Source: Balanoglossus misakiensis
Taxonomy: Eukaryota > Hemichordata
DNA length: 64,000 nt
NCBI GenBank assembly: GCA_040954595.2
Contig: CM082587.2
Coordinates: 1,178,001 to 1,242,000, forward strand
Reading direction: 5' to 3'
Shown: positions 12,101 to 29,525 of the stretch, piece after piece
How positions within the stretch are numbered: the first letter of the stretch is position 1
Layout: every line of letters begins with the position of its first letter
Position numbers and translations under genes: made by a program
The notes under the pieces: generated by a model
Told to the model about the DNA's origin: nothing
The model's input: only the letters and a program-made list of their open reading frames with translations
The model's database searches: none

Positions 12101-14667
12101 TTTATATTCATTTTCCTTCCTCTTGCAGTTCTTTGCTTTAGATGTCTATTCCCCTGATGGAAAACCTCTCAGTGTTGGTGATCTGAAATCCCAGTTAGAA
12201 AAGATTGTCAACATGTCTCCAAGGAAGACAAAATCTGTTGGTATTCTCACAACTGAACATAGGAACACATGGGGCAAAGTCTACAAAAAACTGAGAAAAT
12301 TAGGTACTAGCTCTTCTGTGGTACACACAGATTTGTTGTTTATCTTTCCTGTATGAGAGAGCGAGACAGACAGACAAACAGAGAAGTCAAGGTGCATTTC
12401 AGTACAAGTTTTGGTATAAAAGAGTAAATAAATTTCAATCCATACATTACAGATAAGACAAACAAACAAATCCTGTCAACGATAGAACGATCCATCTTTG
12501 TACTCTGCCTGGATGAAGCAACAGAAGGTATCTCCCAAGATCAGAGACCAAATAATCTAGGTAACCAAGTATTATACGGAGGAGGAACAAATAAAAACAG
12601 TGGTAATCGGTGGGCTGATAAAACATTACAGGTATGATTGTTACTGTTGTCTCTTTATGGCCATACGCCTGTCCAGGGATATATATTCCAGTCATGCCTG
12701 AACTGATTTCTTTGTACATGCACATGTTCAGTTTGTTTTGCAAAGAGATCCAATATGGCTACTGGTCGGCCATATTGTCAGCTCCTTTATTCACTCCTAA
12801 TTTAGCTTGTGTCTCCTTTTTTTCCCCCATATGAAGATTATAGTTGGCAGAGATGGCAACTGTGGACTTTCTTATGAACATGCACCAGCTGAAGGCCCTC
12901 CTGTGGTTGGTCTTCTTGATCACAGTCTTGAATTTATGTAAGTGCATGCACAGTCTGCATACATTCAGACAGAAAGATGATTTACAAATATTATTTGCTG
13001 CATTCTTGATAATGGATCTCTGTGTGTGACATTGTCATACTTGGTTGTACAGTAACATCAAATACACGGACCTTGTTTATAGAGAGAAGATTCCGGCTGA
13101 CGCCCTGAAAGCATCGGGCAATCTTCCTAGTCCGAAACTACTTGAATTCAAATTGAATGAAGATATCTTACAAGATATACAAACTGCAGAAGGCAATCTT
13201 GATACGTGAGTATTTCAGATCTAGATTTGTTTTGAGTTGCAAGATGTGTTAATTTTTGTTCTTCGAAGAGTTGAGTTATGAGTCTGTCAAATTGATCAGC
13301 AACATGTTTATTTTATTTACAGGCTTTCTGATGAACTACAAATGCATATATTTCAGTTCAAACCATTTGGCAAAAATATTCCAAAAGCCAATAAAATGAG
13401 CCCTGATGCTTTCATTCAAGTTGCTTTGCAATTTGCATACTACAGGTAAGTCATACACTGGTAACATGTATTCCTGTTTTGTGAGATAAGTTATCACTAA
13501 ATACCAAATAGTACAGAGGAAAATACAGCTTGCAAAGATGTTAAAAAGTAGTTTCTAACGTGCAAGAGTACACATGGAGTTCACACAAATATTAATGGTT
13601 ATCTAGAGTCTTGTGTTGACAAGTTTCCCTGAAACTGTTGTAACTCAACATTGACTTCGTTGGTCTGTAGAATTTACAATGAGCCAACTGCTACATACGA
13701 GAGTGCGTCGCTACGGAGATATCGACTTGGTCGTACCGATACCATCCGATCATGCACCAGTGATTCTGTGAATTTCAGTCAAGCCATGTTGGACCCCAGT
13801 AAAACAGTGAGTTCCCAAATGATTCTCACAAAATTTGCATTAGAGCACTGAATAGTCGTATTCCCTACCAACAAGGAACAGGAACCCACATCACTGTTTT
13901 TGCTTTCTTTGAAATGACGTCACATATTTTTGTGTATTTTCAGCCAAGTGAGCGATTCTTATTACTTAGAAAAGCAATTGAGGCACACAAGCAATATACC
14001 AACGAAGTAAGTTTTTTTCGAGGTGTTATTTCTGTTCATGGAAATAAAGTCTTGCTGTACAACAAGGGTTTAGGAGTACAGACATGCAACAAATGCAAAA
14101 TAAAGTACTACGATCGACTTCCTTTTACTTTCTCTCTCGAATTCCAGGCTGTCTTTGGCGATGCAATTGACCGACATATGTTGGGGTTGAAACTGATAGC
14201 CATCGAGAGTGGAGAGAATATCCCAGAAATATTTATGGACCCAGCCTATCAGACTGCTATGCATTTTAGATTGTCAACAAGTCAGGTGGGTATCAGGAAA
14301 AACATGCCTTAATTAAAGAAACTACATGTAATATTACCACATCGATAAACATTTTTTTCTATATCCCCTTTTTACATGGCGGTGTTTCATGATCATTGCA
14401 AAATCAATAACTATGGCTACATGTTTTCTTTCCCATTTACTTGAATTTCAGGTTCCATCTAAGTATGACGTGACTATGTGCTTTGGACCTGTTGTGCCCA
14501 ATGGCTACGGCGTCTGTTACAATCCCAGAGAAACACACATCAACTTTTCAGTCTCAGCCTTCAACACCAGTCCTGATACAGACGCTCAGAAACTGGCCAT
14601 CTCATTGGCCGCCAGTCTCCTGGAGATGCAGCGCTTGGCCATTCAGAATCAAGGATCCAAACTTTAA
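9102..14667 (+). CDS. CRAT: Carnitine O-acetyltransferase
   Basis: Fifteen exons: 9102-9128, 10744-10947, 11050-11136, 11222-11340, 11524-11577, 11823-11991, 12129-12303, 12453-12631, 12837-12937, 13053-13205, 13323-13445, 13671-13806, 13944-14006, 14148-14285, 14452-14667; 1944 nt, 647 aa (human about 626). It belongs to the choline/carnitine acyltransferase family: [13 protein letters not shown] at the start of the domain, catalytic His about residue 353 in [18 protein letters not shown] and [15 protein letters not shown] near the end. Thr in GRTD (~486) and Arg in DRH (~539) match carnitine rather than choline acyltransferases (Val and Asn there in ChAT), so I call CRAT. Known role: reversible acetyl transfer between CoA and carnitine in mitochondria and peroxisomes. 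Exon 1 codes MLRVWAGNM, has an in-frame TAA 27 bases upstream and a GTAAGT donor. The protein ends SKL, a peroxisomal PTS1. Confidence 0.94.
10098..10157. ncRNA. Hairpin, possible miRNA-like precursor
   Basis: Two arms pair as CAGTGCCAAAG with CTTTGGCACTG (11 perfect pairs, 8-nt loop), then an asymmetric internal loop, then CTGCTA with TAGCAG. Total length is 60 nt. It sits in CRAT intron 1. It could equally be a small transposon remnant; expression is unknown. Confidence 0.22.
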
Positions 14668-14673
14668 AATAAA
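14668..14673 (+). terminator. Poly(A) signal of CRAT (proximal)
   Basis: AATAAA directly abuts the TAA stop; a second AATAAA at 15105-15110 would give a 3' UTR of about 450 nt. Confidence 0.45.
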
Positions 14674-15862
14674 GCAAATGACTCAGTCTAGTATTCCTCA
14701 CGAAATTTGATCATGGCATGTGAATTTTTGTAACCAGGAAATAACAATGGGTTTTCAATGAAATTTCGGACGTCGCAGAAACTGAAAATCTTGGGATGTG
14801 ATAGTACCGGTAATAAAAAAAGCGCACATGTGCAGTTGGGACGACACTACCCCTTTAAAAGGAAATGAGGGTTATTAAGAGGTTTTGGACCATGCTGCTT
14901 TTATAAGCTAACAGAGCTCAGACTTTATTGGCCAAAAAGGCAGCTCAAAGTAATTCTAACCAAGCTGTGTTGTGATAAAGTTTTGTCTAGCATAATGTTT
15001 ATTATGGCAGAACAAAAATGAGAATGAAAATCGATTTCACACGCACAAAACAACTTTTGTTGTATCATTTGTAAATACATGTAGAAAATTTTCACGTATC
15101 AGAAAATAAATTTAAGAAGTATAAGAGTGGTATGTATATCTTGTCTGTTGTCTTGGAGTTCTCAATTCAAAGGATCAGGTATTACTTGTATTATTAAAAA
15201 CACAGACGAGGAACAGTCACCAGGGCAAAAACGGCGATTTGTTTAAATTCAAAACTAGAGCCATCAAGAACCACCTGTTGCATCTTGCAAACGAGAATCG
15301 ATTTACATCAAGTCGGATTTCAACGTGATGCAATTTGTGAGTGACTGTGGTTTACGTAATTCTGAAAACATGCGGCTGATTCCGTGTATTTAGAAAATTG
15401 CAGTCTGTTTCGGGTAGTGTGCAGCAGTTTTGGAATGCTGTGTTTTGATTGGTCAGTTCCTTTGTCAGTTCACGTCTTCAAGCAGGTGTACACCAGGTGC
15501 AAAGGGGTTGCACAACGCCCCACATGTTACTTATTCGGAGTGAAGAGTGATTTCACTGACCACAAGACGCAGATCTTCTGACGGTGTGAGTCGATCTCTC
15601 GTGAGCGATCACTGGTCAAGAGTTTTCACAGGTACACCGATCTACATAGGTAAGACGGATCATAATTACAACAAGCGGAGGCGGGTACATATTGATAGCC
15701 AAGCCGGAAATCTTCGTCAGTTTCTCTCTGATCATAATATATCTAATCGCAACGTATGGGCGTTACACGTTAATCATCTGTAATTGCTGTCTAATCCGTC
15801 TACCATTTGCTTTCACTCTGTTGTGACTGTTTGCCAACCGACGGTGACAGGAATCTACAGAA
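14674..15862 (+). other. CRAT 3' UTR and intergenic spacer
   Basis: No coding exon seen. The last ~350 bases (about 15500-15862) are richer in CpG and probably hold the promoter and 5' UTR of the membrane-protein gene that starts at 15863. Confidence 0.5.
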
Positions 15863-17497
15863 ATGTTGCTGTGTCGAAGCATCCAAGCGCGCATCTTTGC
15901 CTGCGTTCTGTTCTCCTTGCTGTACATGATATCTGGTGCCATGTTGACGACGATCGGGATCATCAGCGGCTTGGACAAGACGACAATCATGACTGGATGC
16001 AATGTGTGGGTCGGAATATTTGTAAGTAGATCACACACCCGTTCTATATCCCTATTGGCTAATTGAAGTTCGTGCTGGTTTGCAGCCGGGTTTGGTTGGC
16101 CCACGGTTGGCCACATATTCAGCTAAGGAATGAATAAATCTCCTCCACTTCGCCCGCGTTTGAATCTTGTTTTATTTTTTCACCAATTTCTCTTCTTGTC
16201 CATGCGTATTTTAAACTGAGTTCCTTGTTTCACATGCAGGTTGTAGCTGGTTCCGTCACCATGATAGTTCTGAGTGTGTTTCCAAGAAAAGACTCGAGCA
16301 CGTACAAAAAGGTAAACGTGTAGTATGTTTGTAGAATCTTCACAGCTCAAAATAAAATTTTCTTGGACCACACTGGTCACTGGTATTCTTCGGGAATTCC
16401 TTGATAAGAATGTAATACAAGTGTCTTTTTGACAACCAACACCCTTGTTGGCGAATGATGTTTGTCTCCAGAGGGAAGTAGCTTCTTCAACACTCACAAA
16501 CAACAAATTCTCGCATTTCTGTAGATGTTTCACGTCCTGGCCATGCTGAGCATTTCTGCTGTTGTACTTCTCTTGTGTTTCATCAACCTACTTGTCCTCC
16601 TTTTGTCTGGTTATGGCGATGATCTGGAAAGTTCACAGGATGAGGAGGACGACACAGACGAATTTATCAATTATTTATTCGGTGAGTGAACGGAATATGA
16701 AAACGTTCTCATGAATTCTTCGGCCGATTTCACTCTCTTAGAATCCGACATCTGCCGAAATGTACGCTTACTATCGTTAATTCAGTTTGCGCAAGTATTG
16801 GACAGCCTAACTAGTTTGTCACCTGACTTTGATTTCAGCTCATTATCTCAGCATACTGGGCACGTGTATTGGTTTACTTGCGTCCCTTCTCGGGTTTTTA
16901 TTCATCATCTGCGCACTTGTCTTGCCTTTGAGACGTGGAGAATACGAACGCCATATGCAAGCTAAGCAAGTAAGTGTATACACATCTCCTATAATTTCAC
17001 ATTACCGATCTCATCAGCAGATCAGATGAGAATAAAATCCTGTACTGGACACTTGGAAAAATATTTAGTTTGCAATTTTCAAAATCTTTATTCTGTTCAC
17101 CTGCTTGTCGTTGTTTTCAGCTCGCTCTTGAACGCCGTCCTACACCATACCATATCCCGCACGCACATCTCAAATTCAACCAGTGGTTTTATTTGAACGA
17201 AGCCGAGGTCGATGGGGAGGACGAAAACTGCAATAATGCTGAATCAGGAATGATGGTGTGTTTCATTTTCTTTTCTCAAGATTCAAAATTTGCGTTTGTT
17301 TCAAGAGCGGACTTCCAGTATACTAAAGCTTCTCTTCTTTACAGGATTCAAATGCCAGCCTCCATTCCGCTAAAGAATTGTGTATAACCGAAGAGCCTCC
17401 ATCGGACATCGACGATTCTTCTGTCGTATTCCCAACGGAAACTGGTGATTCTCCTGCCGTTATGCAATTGGATAGTGTTCTTGTAACAAAACTGTGA
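15863..17497 (+). CDS. Four-pass membrane protein of unknown function
   Basis: Six exons: 15863-16021, 16240-16311, 16525-16681, 16839-16969, 17121-17255, 17345-17497; 807 nt, 268 aa. An in-frame TGA 18 bases before the ATG supports the start. Four hydrophobic segments are plain: about residues 11-34, 48-67, 78-108 and 130-158. The loop between the third and fourth is strongly acidic (DDLESSQDEEDDTDEF). A long hydrophilic tail follows LPLRRGEYERHM and ends VTKL, which fits a class I PDZ ligand (Thr at -2, Leu at 0). The layout resembles CD20-like/MS4A or tetraspan-type proteins, but I see no tetraspanin CCG motif and cannot assign a family. It lies downstream of CRAT in the same direction and is convergent with the sulfotransferase on the other strand. 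Confidence 0.83.
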
Positions 17498-17866
17498 CGT
17501 CATCATGTCGCGCATTTCCCGGACTTAATCCTAAAATAACTGCTGCGCATTAACTTGAAAAATTAAATATATTCATATATTTCTGTATATTCATTTATCC
17601 TGTAAGCTTCTTTTCATATCCACTTGTATATTTTGCTATTTCCAGGAATGATTAAAGATATCATACCAACAACCAACGGTGCCTTCAAAGCTCGACACAT
17701 AATTCCCCCCCCCCAACATTTTTCCACCTCGCCTAAAACCTCTGACACGAATAAAATAATGTTCGTGCCTAAAGTAGCTGCTTTCCAATGAGGTGTCTCG
17801 CTATACTTGTACTAGCATTATAACAACCTCATCGTTGCACGTTTGTCCACAGATAAAAAAGTATGA

Positions 17867-17872
17867 AATAAA
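17867..17872 (+). terminator. Poly(A) signal candidate of the four-pass protein gene
   Basis: AATAAA 370 bases past the stop. It lies just short of the stop codon of the convergent sulfotransferase gene at 17960, so the two 3' ends nearly meet. Confidence 0.4.
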
Positions 17873-17959
17873 CTTGACAGACTGATGCTCTTGCAATAGC
17901 AATTGAATCCGATCGTTGGCAGCTTGGTGCTATGTATTTGATATCACAGTCACGTGATA

Positions 17960-20666
<2,707 letters not shown>

Positions 20667-22301
20667 TCTGAATAAATTTCACAGTAGCACCAAACTTCAC
20701 ATTCTAGTCCCGAGTTTTTCATTCCTTGCAGCCAACTATAAGTTGAACCGCGTATGAACACACGGAGAGGACCGTCCTTCGTTGGTCTAGACACAGGCGT
20801 TGAACCTATCGATGGAAGAGCAATGTTATAATTAGTTAGCTGTATCTCACTTAGATTCGCTCGAATTAAAAGTCATCTCACAGTGTCCAGCCTATTGGAA
20901 AATAAGCTGAAAGTTTACAGACCCGTTTTATTTAGGTCAAACTTGCCAGACGATTTAATGCGATATCCAATTTCGAAAGCTGTGCCCGGTCACAATCTGA
21001 CAGGAATTAGGGCACTAGACCGTGTCTACGCACCATCCTCGTGTTAATTTCGTGAAATGGATTCGACGCGTCTTTAGAAATAGAGTCAATATCTAACGGG
21101 ATTATTGATATCAGTGCAAGTTTTTACTTTATTTTCAGTGACTGCATAGGTCACAGAAAACTGCATTTTACGTCAGAAACAGAGTGATGTAAGGCGCTTT
21201 TGCGAGAATCAAGATCGATATCTCCACCGAGCAGATCGATATTGGTGTATTGATGTGGTAATCTGCGTCCATTCATGATGTAATGGCGATTACCCGCAAT
21301 GCGCATCAGACACCGTTGTGGTTAATGACCTCACCCCCAACTACACTGTAGTGCAGCTCTTGCTGCGGTAGCTCCATGGTTGGAGGCAAAACGAGTATTT
21401 AATCAAAACACACAGCAACCCTCAGCTGCCTTGCAAAGCTAAAACTGGTATCATTTTATTAGCTCTGCGTTGCAGGGCTGTGTCTTACGGCGATGTCTCT
21501 ACACACAGCCCTGCCACGTAGAGCTAGCAAATCTATGTACAGGTCATCTCAAAGACGTTGAGCGTTTTTGGTCTTTGAAGCGTACAATATCACACACAGT
21601 AGACCTAAACTGATCACGTATCAATCAGATAAAGACTGTTGACACAGACATTAGAATCATGCCAGTGCACCCTACCTTTATCTCTTTGAAAATGACGGAC
21701 AGATTCTAGAAACACACTAGCCGTCCTACTCTGCTTCTGCGTTTATCCGGGTCACTCTCCAGACGTCTTCTATCCTGGCGTTTATCGCCAAAGCAGTAAA
21801 AATGCACATAATTAAGTCGAATCCCCCCGTAAATAGCCTGCGTTAATGGAGGTTAAAGGTTACATCTCCTCTACTTTACTCAGGCTATTATCAACACGAT
21901 GCGATCAGAATTCCGTGTTTTCTTTTCTCGATTTGCGCTGCGCTGGGCTCCTTCCAGAATCTCAAAAGCTTTCGAAGTGACTGTATTTGTTCTTTCACTC
22001 TTTTTCTTTTCGCGTTTGGTTCTGCTCTCAGAAAAATATATGCGGTGTGTAGACTAACCTTGACGGCCACGCACTATACCGACATTTCTCCCACCAGCTT
22101 CATTGTTCACAAACCAGGATATTCTACCCGTTTCATTCAATATATTTGCACATACTTGACTTATGCCACAAGTCATCTGGTGGTGGCGCTATTCAATATA
22201 CGTAATAAGACATGACAAAAGTAACAATACACCACGTTTTATATCGTAATTATTGTCTATTCGATGGTACTCTTTCCACAGAATATAGCATATCAATAAA
22301 C
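20667..22301. other. UST upstream region / UCHL5 3' flank
   Basis: No coding exon seen. It should contain the UST promoter (start codon at 20666, - strand) and the distal UCHL5 3' end. A strong hairpin lies at 21460-21526. Confidence 0.45.
21460..21526. repeat. Strong hairpin, 24-bp arms with 19-nt loop
   Basis: Arms 21460-21483 and 21503-21526 pair at 22 of 24 positions (core GCAGGGCTGTGT against ACACAGCCCTGC). It is about 800 bases upstream of the UST start codon. It may be a foldback transposon remnant or an RNA hairpin. Confidence 0.6.
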
Positions 22302-22307
22302 TTTATT
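22302..22307 (-). terminator. Poly(A) signal of UCHL5
   Basis: TTTATT on + (AATAAA on -), 250 bases past the UCHL5 stop. Confidence 0.5.
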
Positions 22308-22556
22308 GTGATGCTCAGGGAATGATCAAAAAGATCAAACGTTAGAGGTCAGGGAAAGTGAACTAAACGATCAAAGTGTAAAGATGCCAACTTTCTTGGA
22401 AATTGGCATCATATTTGGGGTCAGTTCAGTGGGGTTAGATTTCAAAAGCATTAAGTGTTGCAGCATGTTTTCTTTGATGTTGCTCAAAGATGTTGCCAGT
22501 TGAGTTGCATTCACTGCAGCATGAAACTTTGATGGGTTTTTTAAGTTTCAGCAACA

Positions 22557-25258
22557 TCATTTCTTCTCCTTTGCCTTTTCTTTTTCTGCTTTCTTCACTT
22601 CTGCTTTTTCTTGAGCCTGGAAGATGGGAGGCAAAAAAAGTTATTGTAGAAAATGACTGAAAAGGTACACTGACATAACATCTGTGCTCTGATTGGCTGA
22701 CGCACTCTGTGAGGCAATAGAAAGCCTGCAAGCTAGCCTTAGATGATACAAACCACGTTAGTTTCCAGAATGAGAACCCACCTTTTCAACTAATTCCAAC
22801 AGCTTTCCTTCCTTGGCTAGCACCCGGAGAAGTTCCATGATCAACGGAAGATAGTTGTGTTTGCGACGAATGTTTTCTATCTGTACATGGAAGACCAAGA
22901 GAAAGATGGAAAATATATTTTATGTCATCAGTAATTAGTGTTCTGGACTAACTTGTACATCATTAAGCACCAATTGTTGCCACTTTTAACCCATGTGCAC
23001 ACCATCCCAAACTTACCTTGTATTTGTGAAATTTCTGTTCTTCAAGAGCTATCTTCATTTCTACATTGTTTATTTCAGCTTTGATTGCTTCTTCTGTTTG
23101 AGGTAATGATGAGTCTTCATCTGTTTCCATGACTTCCCCCTGGTTGCCATAGGGATTGAAATACAGTGATAACAAATTCTCATGAGATGTCTTGCTATAA
23201 TGAAAATTGAAATATTATTCAAATAATACAGCTGTCTGGTCTTCCTATCACACTGGAATGTTCCACTGTCCTGCACTTTTGGGTCAAAGGTCAAATGACT
23301 CACCTGACCCTGCAAGGCAGCCAACCTCCTTTCCAACTTTTCTTTGTCTCTCTGATATACCATTGTACGGTCTGACACAATAGCCATTAGGTTAAAATGG
23401 ATTTCCTCTGCACTGTATCTGTAAGCACAAAAGAGATGAAATTCTACAACTGCCCTTTAATCCTATATCCCCAAATATGACATTTTATTGTCTTAGGTAG
23501 TCTCTGAAAAGAGTCGGTAAAATATTCTTCAAACAATTATCAACTGGGCATATTTCACTCACTTCTGCATCCGCTGCTCTATAACTGGTTTCACTATTTT
23601 TAACCAATCATTCTGCTCACATTTACCTGTGAAATATACAAACAATTATTAAATATCTTCATTGAAGGGGCAAAAGCACTCACTTTTGACACTGAAATAT
23701 TCTCAATCCTTAACTCCTGTATATAGATATAATATGTGAATACTACTGCAACACAATTGTTAGCATTGACCAAAATCAAAAGAACTGAACCTCACCTAAA
23801 TCAATGGGTCCATCTTTGAGGCCGTCTAACTCATACAACCTGCCATCGATGGGTATGTATCCAACAAAATGAAAAACATCATCGTCCTTATTGGCTAGTT
23901 TGGCATCAAATTCAAACATCTGATGTCTGGTGAAAAAGAGAAGAGATCAAATTGTGAGAAATCTGACATTATACACTGAAGACTGCAAAAATACAAAATA
24001 TCTGACATAGATAATTTTTTAATTCATCCAACAAGGTCATAGACCTACCTTGAAAATCCATTGTGGACTTGTTTTATAACTTCTGAATTGCTAAGTGAAA
24101 GCCCTTTCATCTGTGAAGAATAAATTTCATTTTCAATTCCGTCAATTTTATCGTCAGTATAAAATGTTTATCAATTGGAAATCACCACATGTGGAAACAT
24201 GGATCAGACGCTGAGAATCAGTAGACAAGAGACTGAATCTTACCGTGGCATCAAAACTCTGACTGAATTCTTTAAACTCGGACAAAGTTGGACCAAGCCC
24301 AACATCTGAGTGGTTACAATTTAACAGAATACTCAGAATGGCTTGAGTGGCGCATGCGTTGTTGATGACCTGTAAAGACAGAGGGAAAAATAAAACCAAG
24401 GCACAGAAACTAGGAGAAGAGAAATCAGCCAATCTTGGATGCTCACCCACTTTGCTGGGGGTACCCAAGAAGTCTGTAGACACACCCCCTTTGACAATAA
24501 GCGGGCATATATAAATATGAAATAACTTTATACCTTGAAGTTATGGGAGAAGAAATATTCTTTTTCGAAAGAAGCATGCTACGACATTTACATCATTTAT
24601 AATTAGTACCGCATACCTGTTTGGCGAAAAAGATCTTCTCTAGTCTGTTGTCCTGAACAACACTACCAGAAGGTTCATCCCCAGGTCTCCATTTAAATAG
24701 AAATATCAATCCATGAACTGGTCTGAAATTTATGAAATAAAATACAATGATATACACTATAAGACATTGCTCATTTTGTTCAGTGAGTTTACAAATGAGT
24801 TGCTGAGTTTTTATTGACACTTTTCACGCACGAAATCGACACAATACCATTAATCACTAGATTTTCCAAGACACTTATATTCGTATGAAGTTTGTGGTAC
24901 TCACTTAAAATTTGACAAGCTATCCTCATCCAAGCTCCAGATTTCCTCAACCTGTACTCCTTTACAACCTATGGAGGAAACAAAGGACATGATTCATGGA
25001 TACTGGAATTTGGAACGTTCCACGTACGGACACCGGGAAATGCATGACAAGCATGATTTGACAATACACGTGGACGAGATATAAACATCATACTGAAACT
25101 GTTGATTGGGGTTGCATCTAAAACCTGACAACATTCCCGAAAGGTACAGAGACATGCGAAGCAAGTGTACACATCTTACCGAAACCCCGAATCAGCTCAG
25201 TAAACACTCCAGGATCGCTTTCGATGGTGCACCAGTCTCCAGCTGAACTACCCGCCAT
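22557..25258 (-). CDS. UCHL5: Ubiquitin carboxyl-terminal hydrolase L5 (UCH37)
   Basis: Eleven exons in transcript order: 25180-25258, 24905-24968, 24617-24722, 24244-24369, 24049-24110, 23796-23926, 23563-23626, 23304-23418, 23017-23139, 22782-22880, 22557-22616; 1029 nt, 342 aa (human 329). All catalytic residues of the C12 peptidase family are visible: Gln83 (FFAKQ), Cys89 (NNACATQ), His165 (DVFHFVGY) and Asp180 (YELDG). After the UCH domain come a charged coiled-coil stretch, the conserved [17 protein letters not shown] block and a Lys/Glu tail ending KEKK, which in known UCH37 form the ULD that binds RPN13 at the proteasome or INO80G in the INO80 complex. The first exon starts [21 protein letters not shown], the family N-terminus. 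A CGCATGCG motif lies just upstream (25273-25284). Confidence 0.96.
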
Positions 25259-25272
25259 ATTGAAGAATGATT

Positions 25273-25284
25273 ACACGCATGCGG
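25273..25284. promoter_or_regulatory. NRF1-like site upstream of UCHL5
   Basis: CGCATGCG core 15-26 bases upstream of the UCHL5 ATG, similar to the site in the PTPA/CRAT promoter. Inferred from motif only. Confidence 0.3.
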
Positions 25285-25570
25285 ATTGACCTTACACGAC
25301 CTCTGACACTGGCCAGGTCAAATGGGAGTCTTTTTTTGTGTCGTTCATCTTGTATGACTGATTTCTTATGTTTTAATCCTATAAAAATACCATTGTATTT
25401 AAATTAAACGAGTAAACTACATCGTCTGTGCAATTTTTATTTACTATATGCCCCAAAACATAAGGCTGGGACCCAAATAAGGGCTACATTTCAATAAATT
25501 GCCACCTTTGCAAGCATTACAAATTGGCCTATCTGACTAAACTTTCATTAAGTTATTATACTAGATTATG

Positions 25571-25576
25571 TTTATT
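25571..25576 (-). terminator. Poly(A) signal candidate of the maltase gene
   Basis: AATAAA on the - strand, about 50 bases past the maltase stop; another lies near 25436. Confidence 0.45.
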
Positions 25577-25625
25577 AATATTAGGCCTATATCTTGTGTA
25601 GTTGGTATGCACATTCGGTAATGTA

Positions 25626-29095
<3,470 letters not shown>

Positions 29096-29303
29096 TCAGC
29101 GCACTTGTGACGCAGGTGTCACTGAAGGAGTTCTGAACGCTCTCCCAAACTATCTGATTTGATAAGAAGTCGGCTGTTGATATTTAACAAATTGCCTTTA
29201 CAAGTACAGGTCACCCGATGTCAGTCGTTGCCAGGGAAACAGCCTTGTCACGATATTTTTTCTGTGAATACTGTACCTCCAGAGCACGATAACATAGAGT
29301 AAG

Positions 29304-29309
29304 TTTATT
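29304..29309 (-). terminator. Poly(A) signal candidate of the IQ-motif gene
   Basis: AATAAA on the - strand, 217 bases past the stop and 270 bases upstream of the maltase start codon. Confidence 0.4.
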
Positions 29310-29525
29310 TTAACTTCGAAAAGACGGTGTGATTAATAAACAGAGTAAAATACAGCAAACTAGAGACTATTCAAGGCGTCACAGAAAGATGCTATATAAT
29401 TCTCACATGAAACAGAGGTTTAATGTGAACAGAAAATGTACTCTTTTTGTCTGTGGTCATGACTTTGTCAGTTATGTATACATGCTTATGCTAAGCATAC
29501 GTGCTGGTAGGAATGTTTTCTTCTT

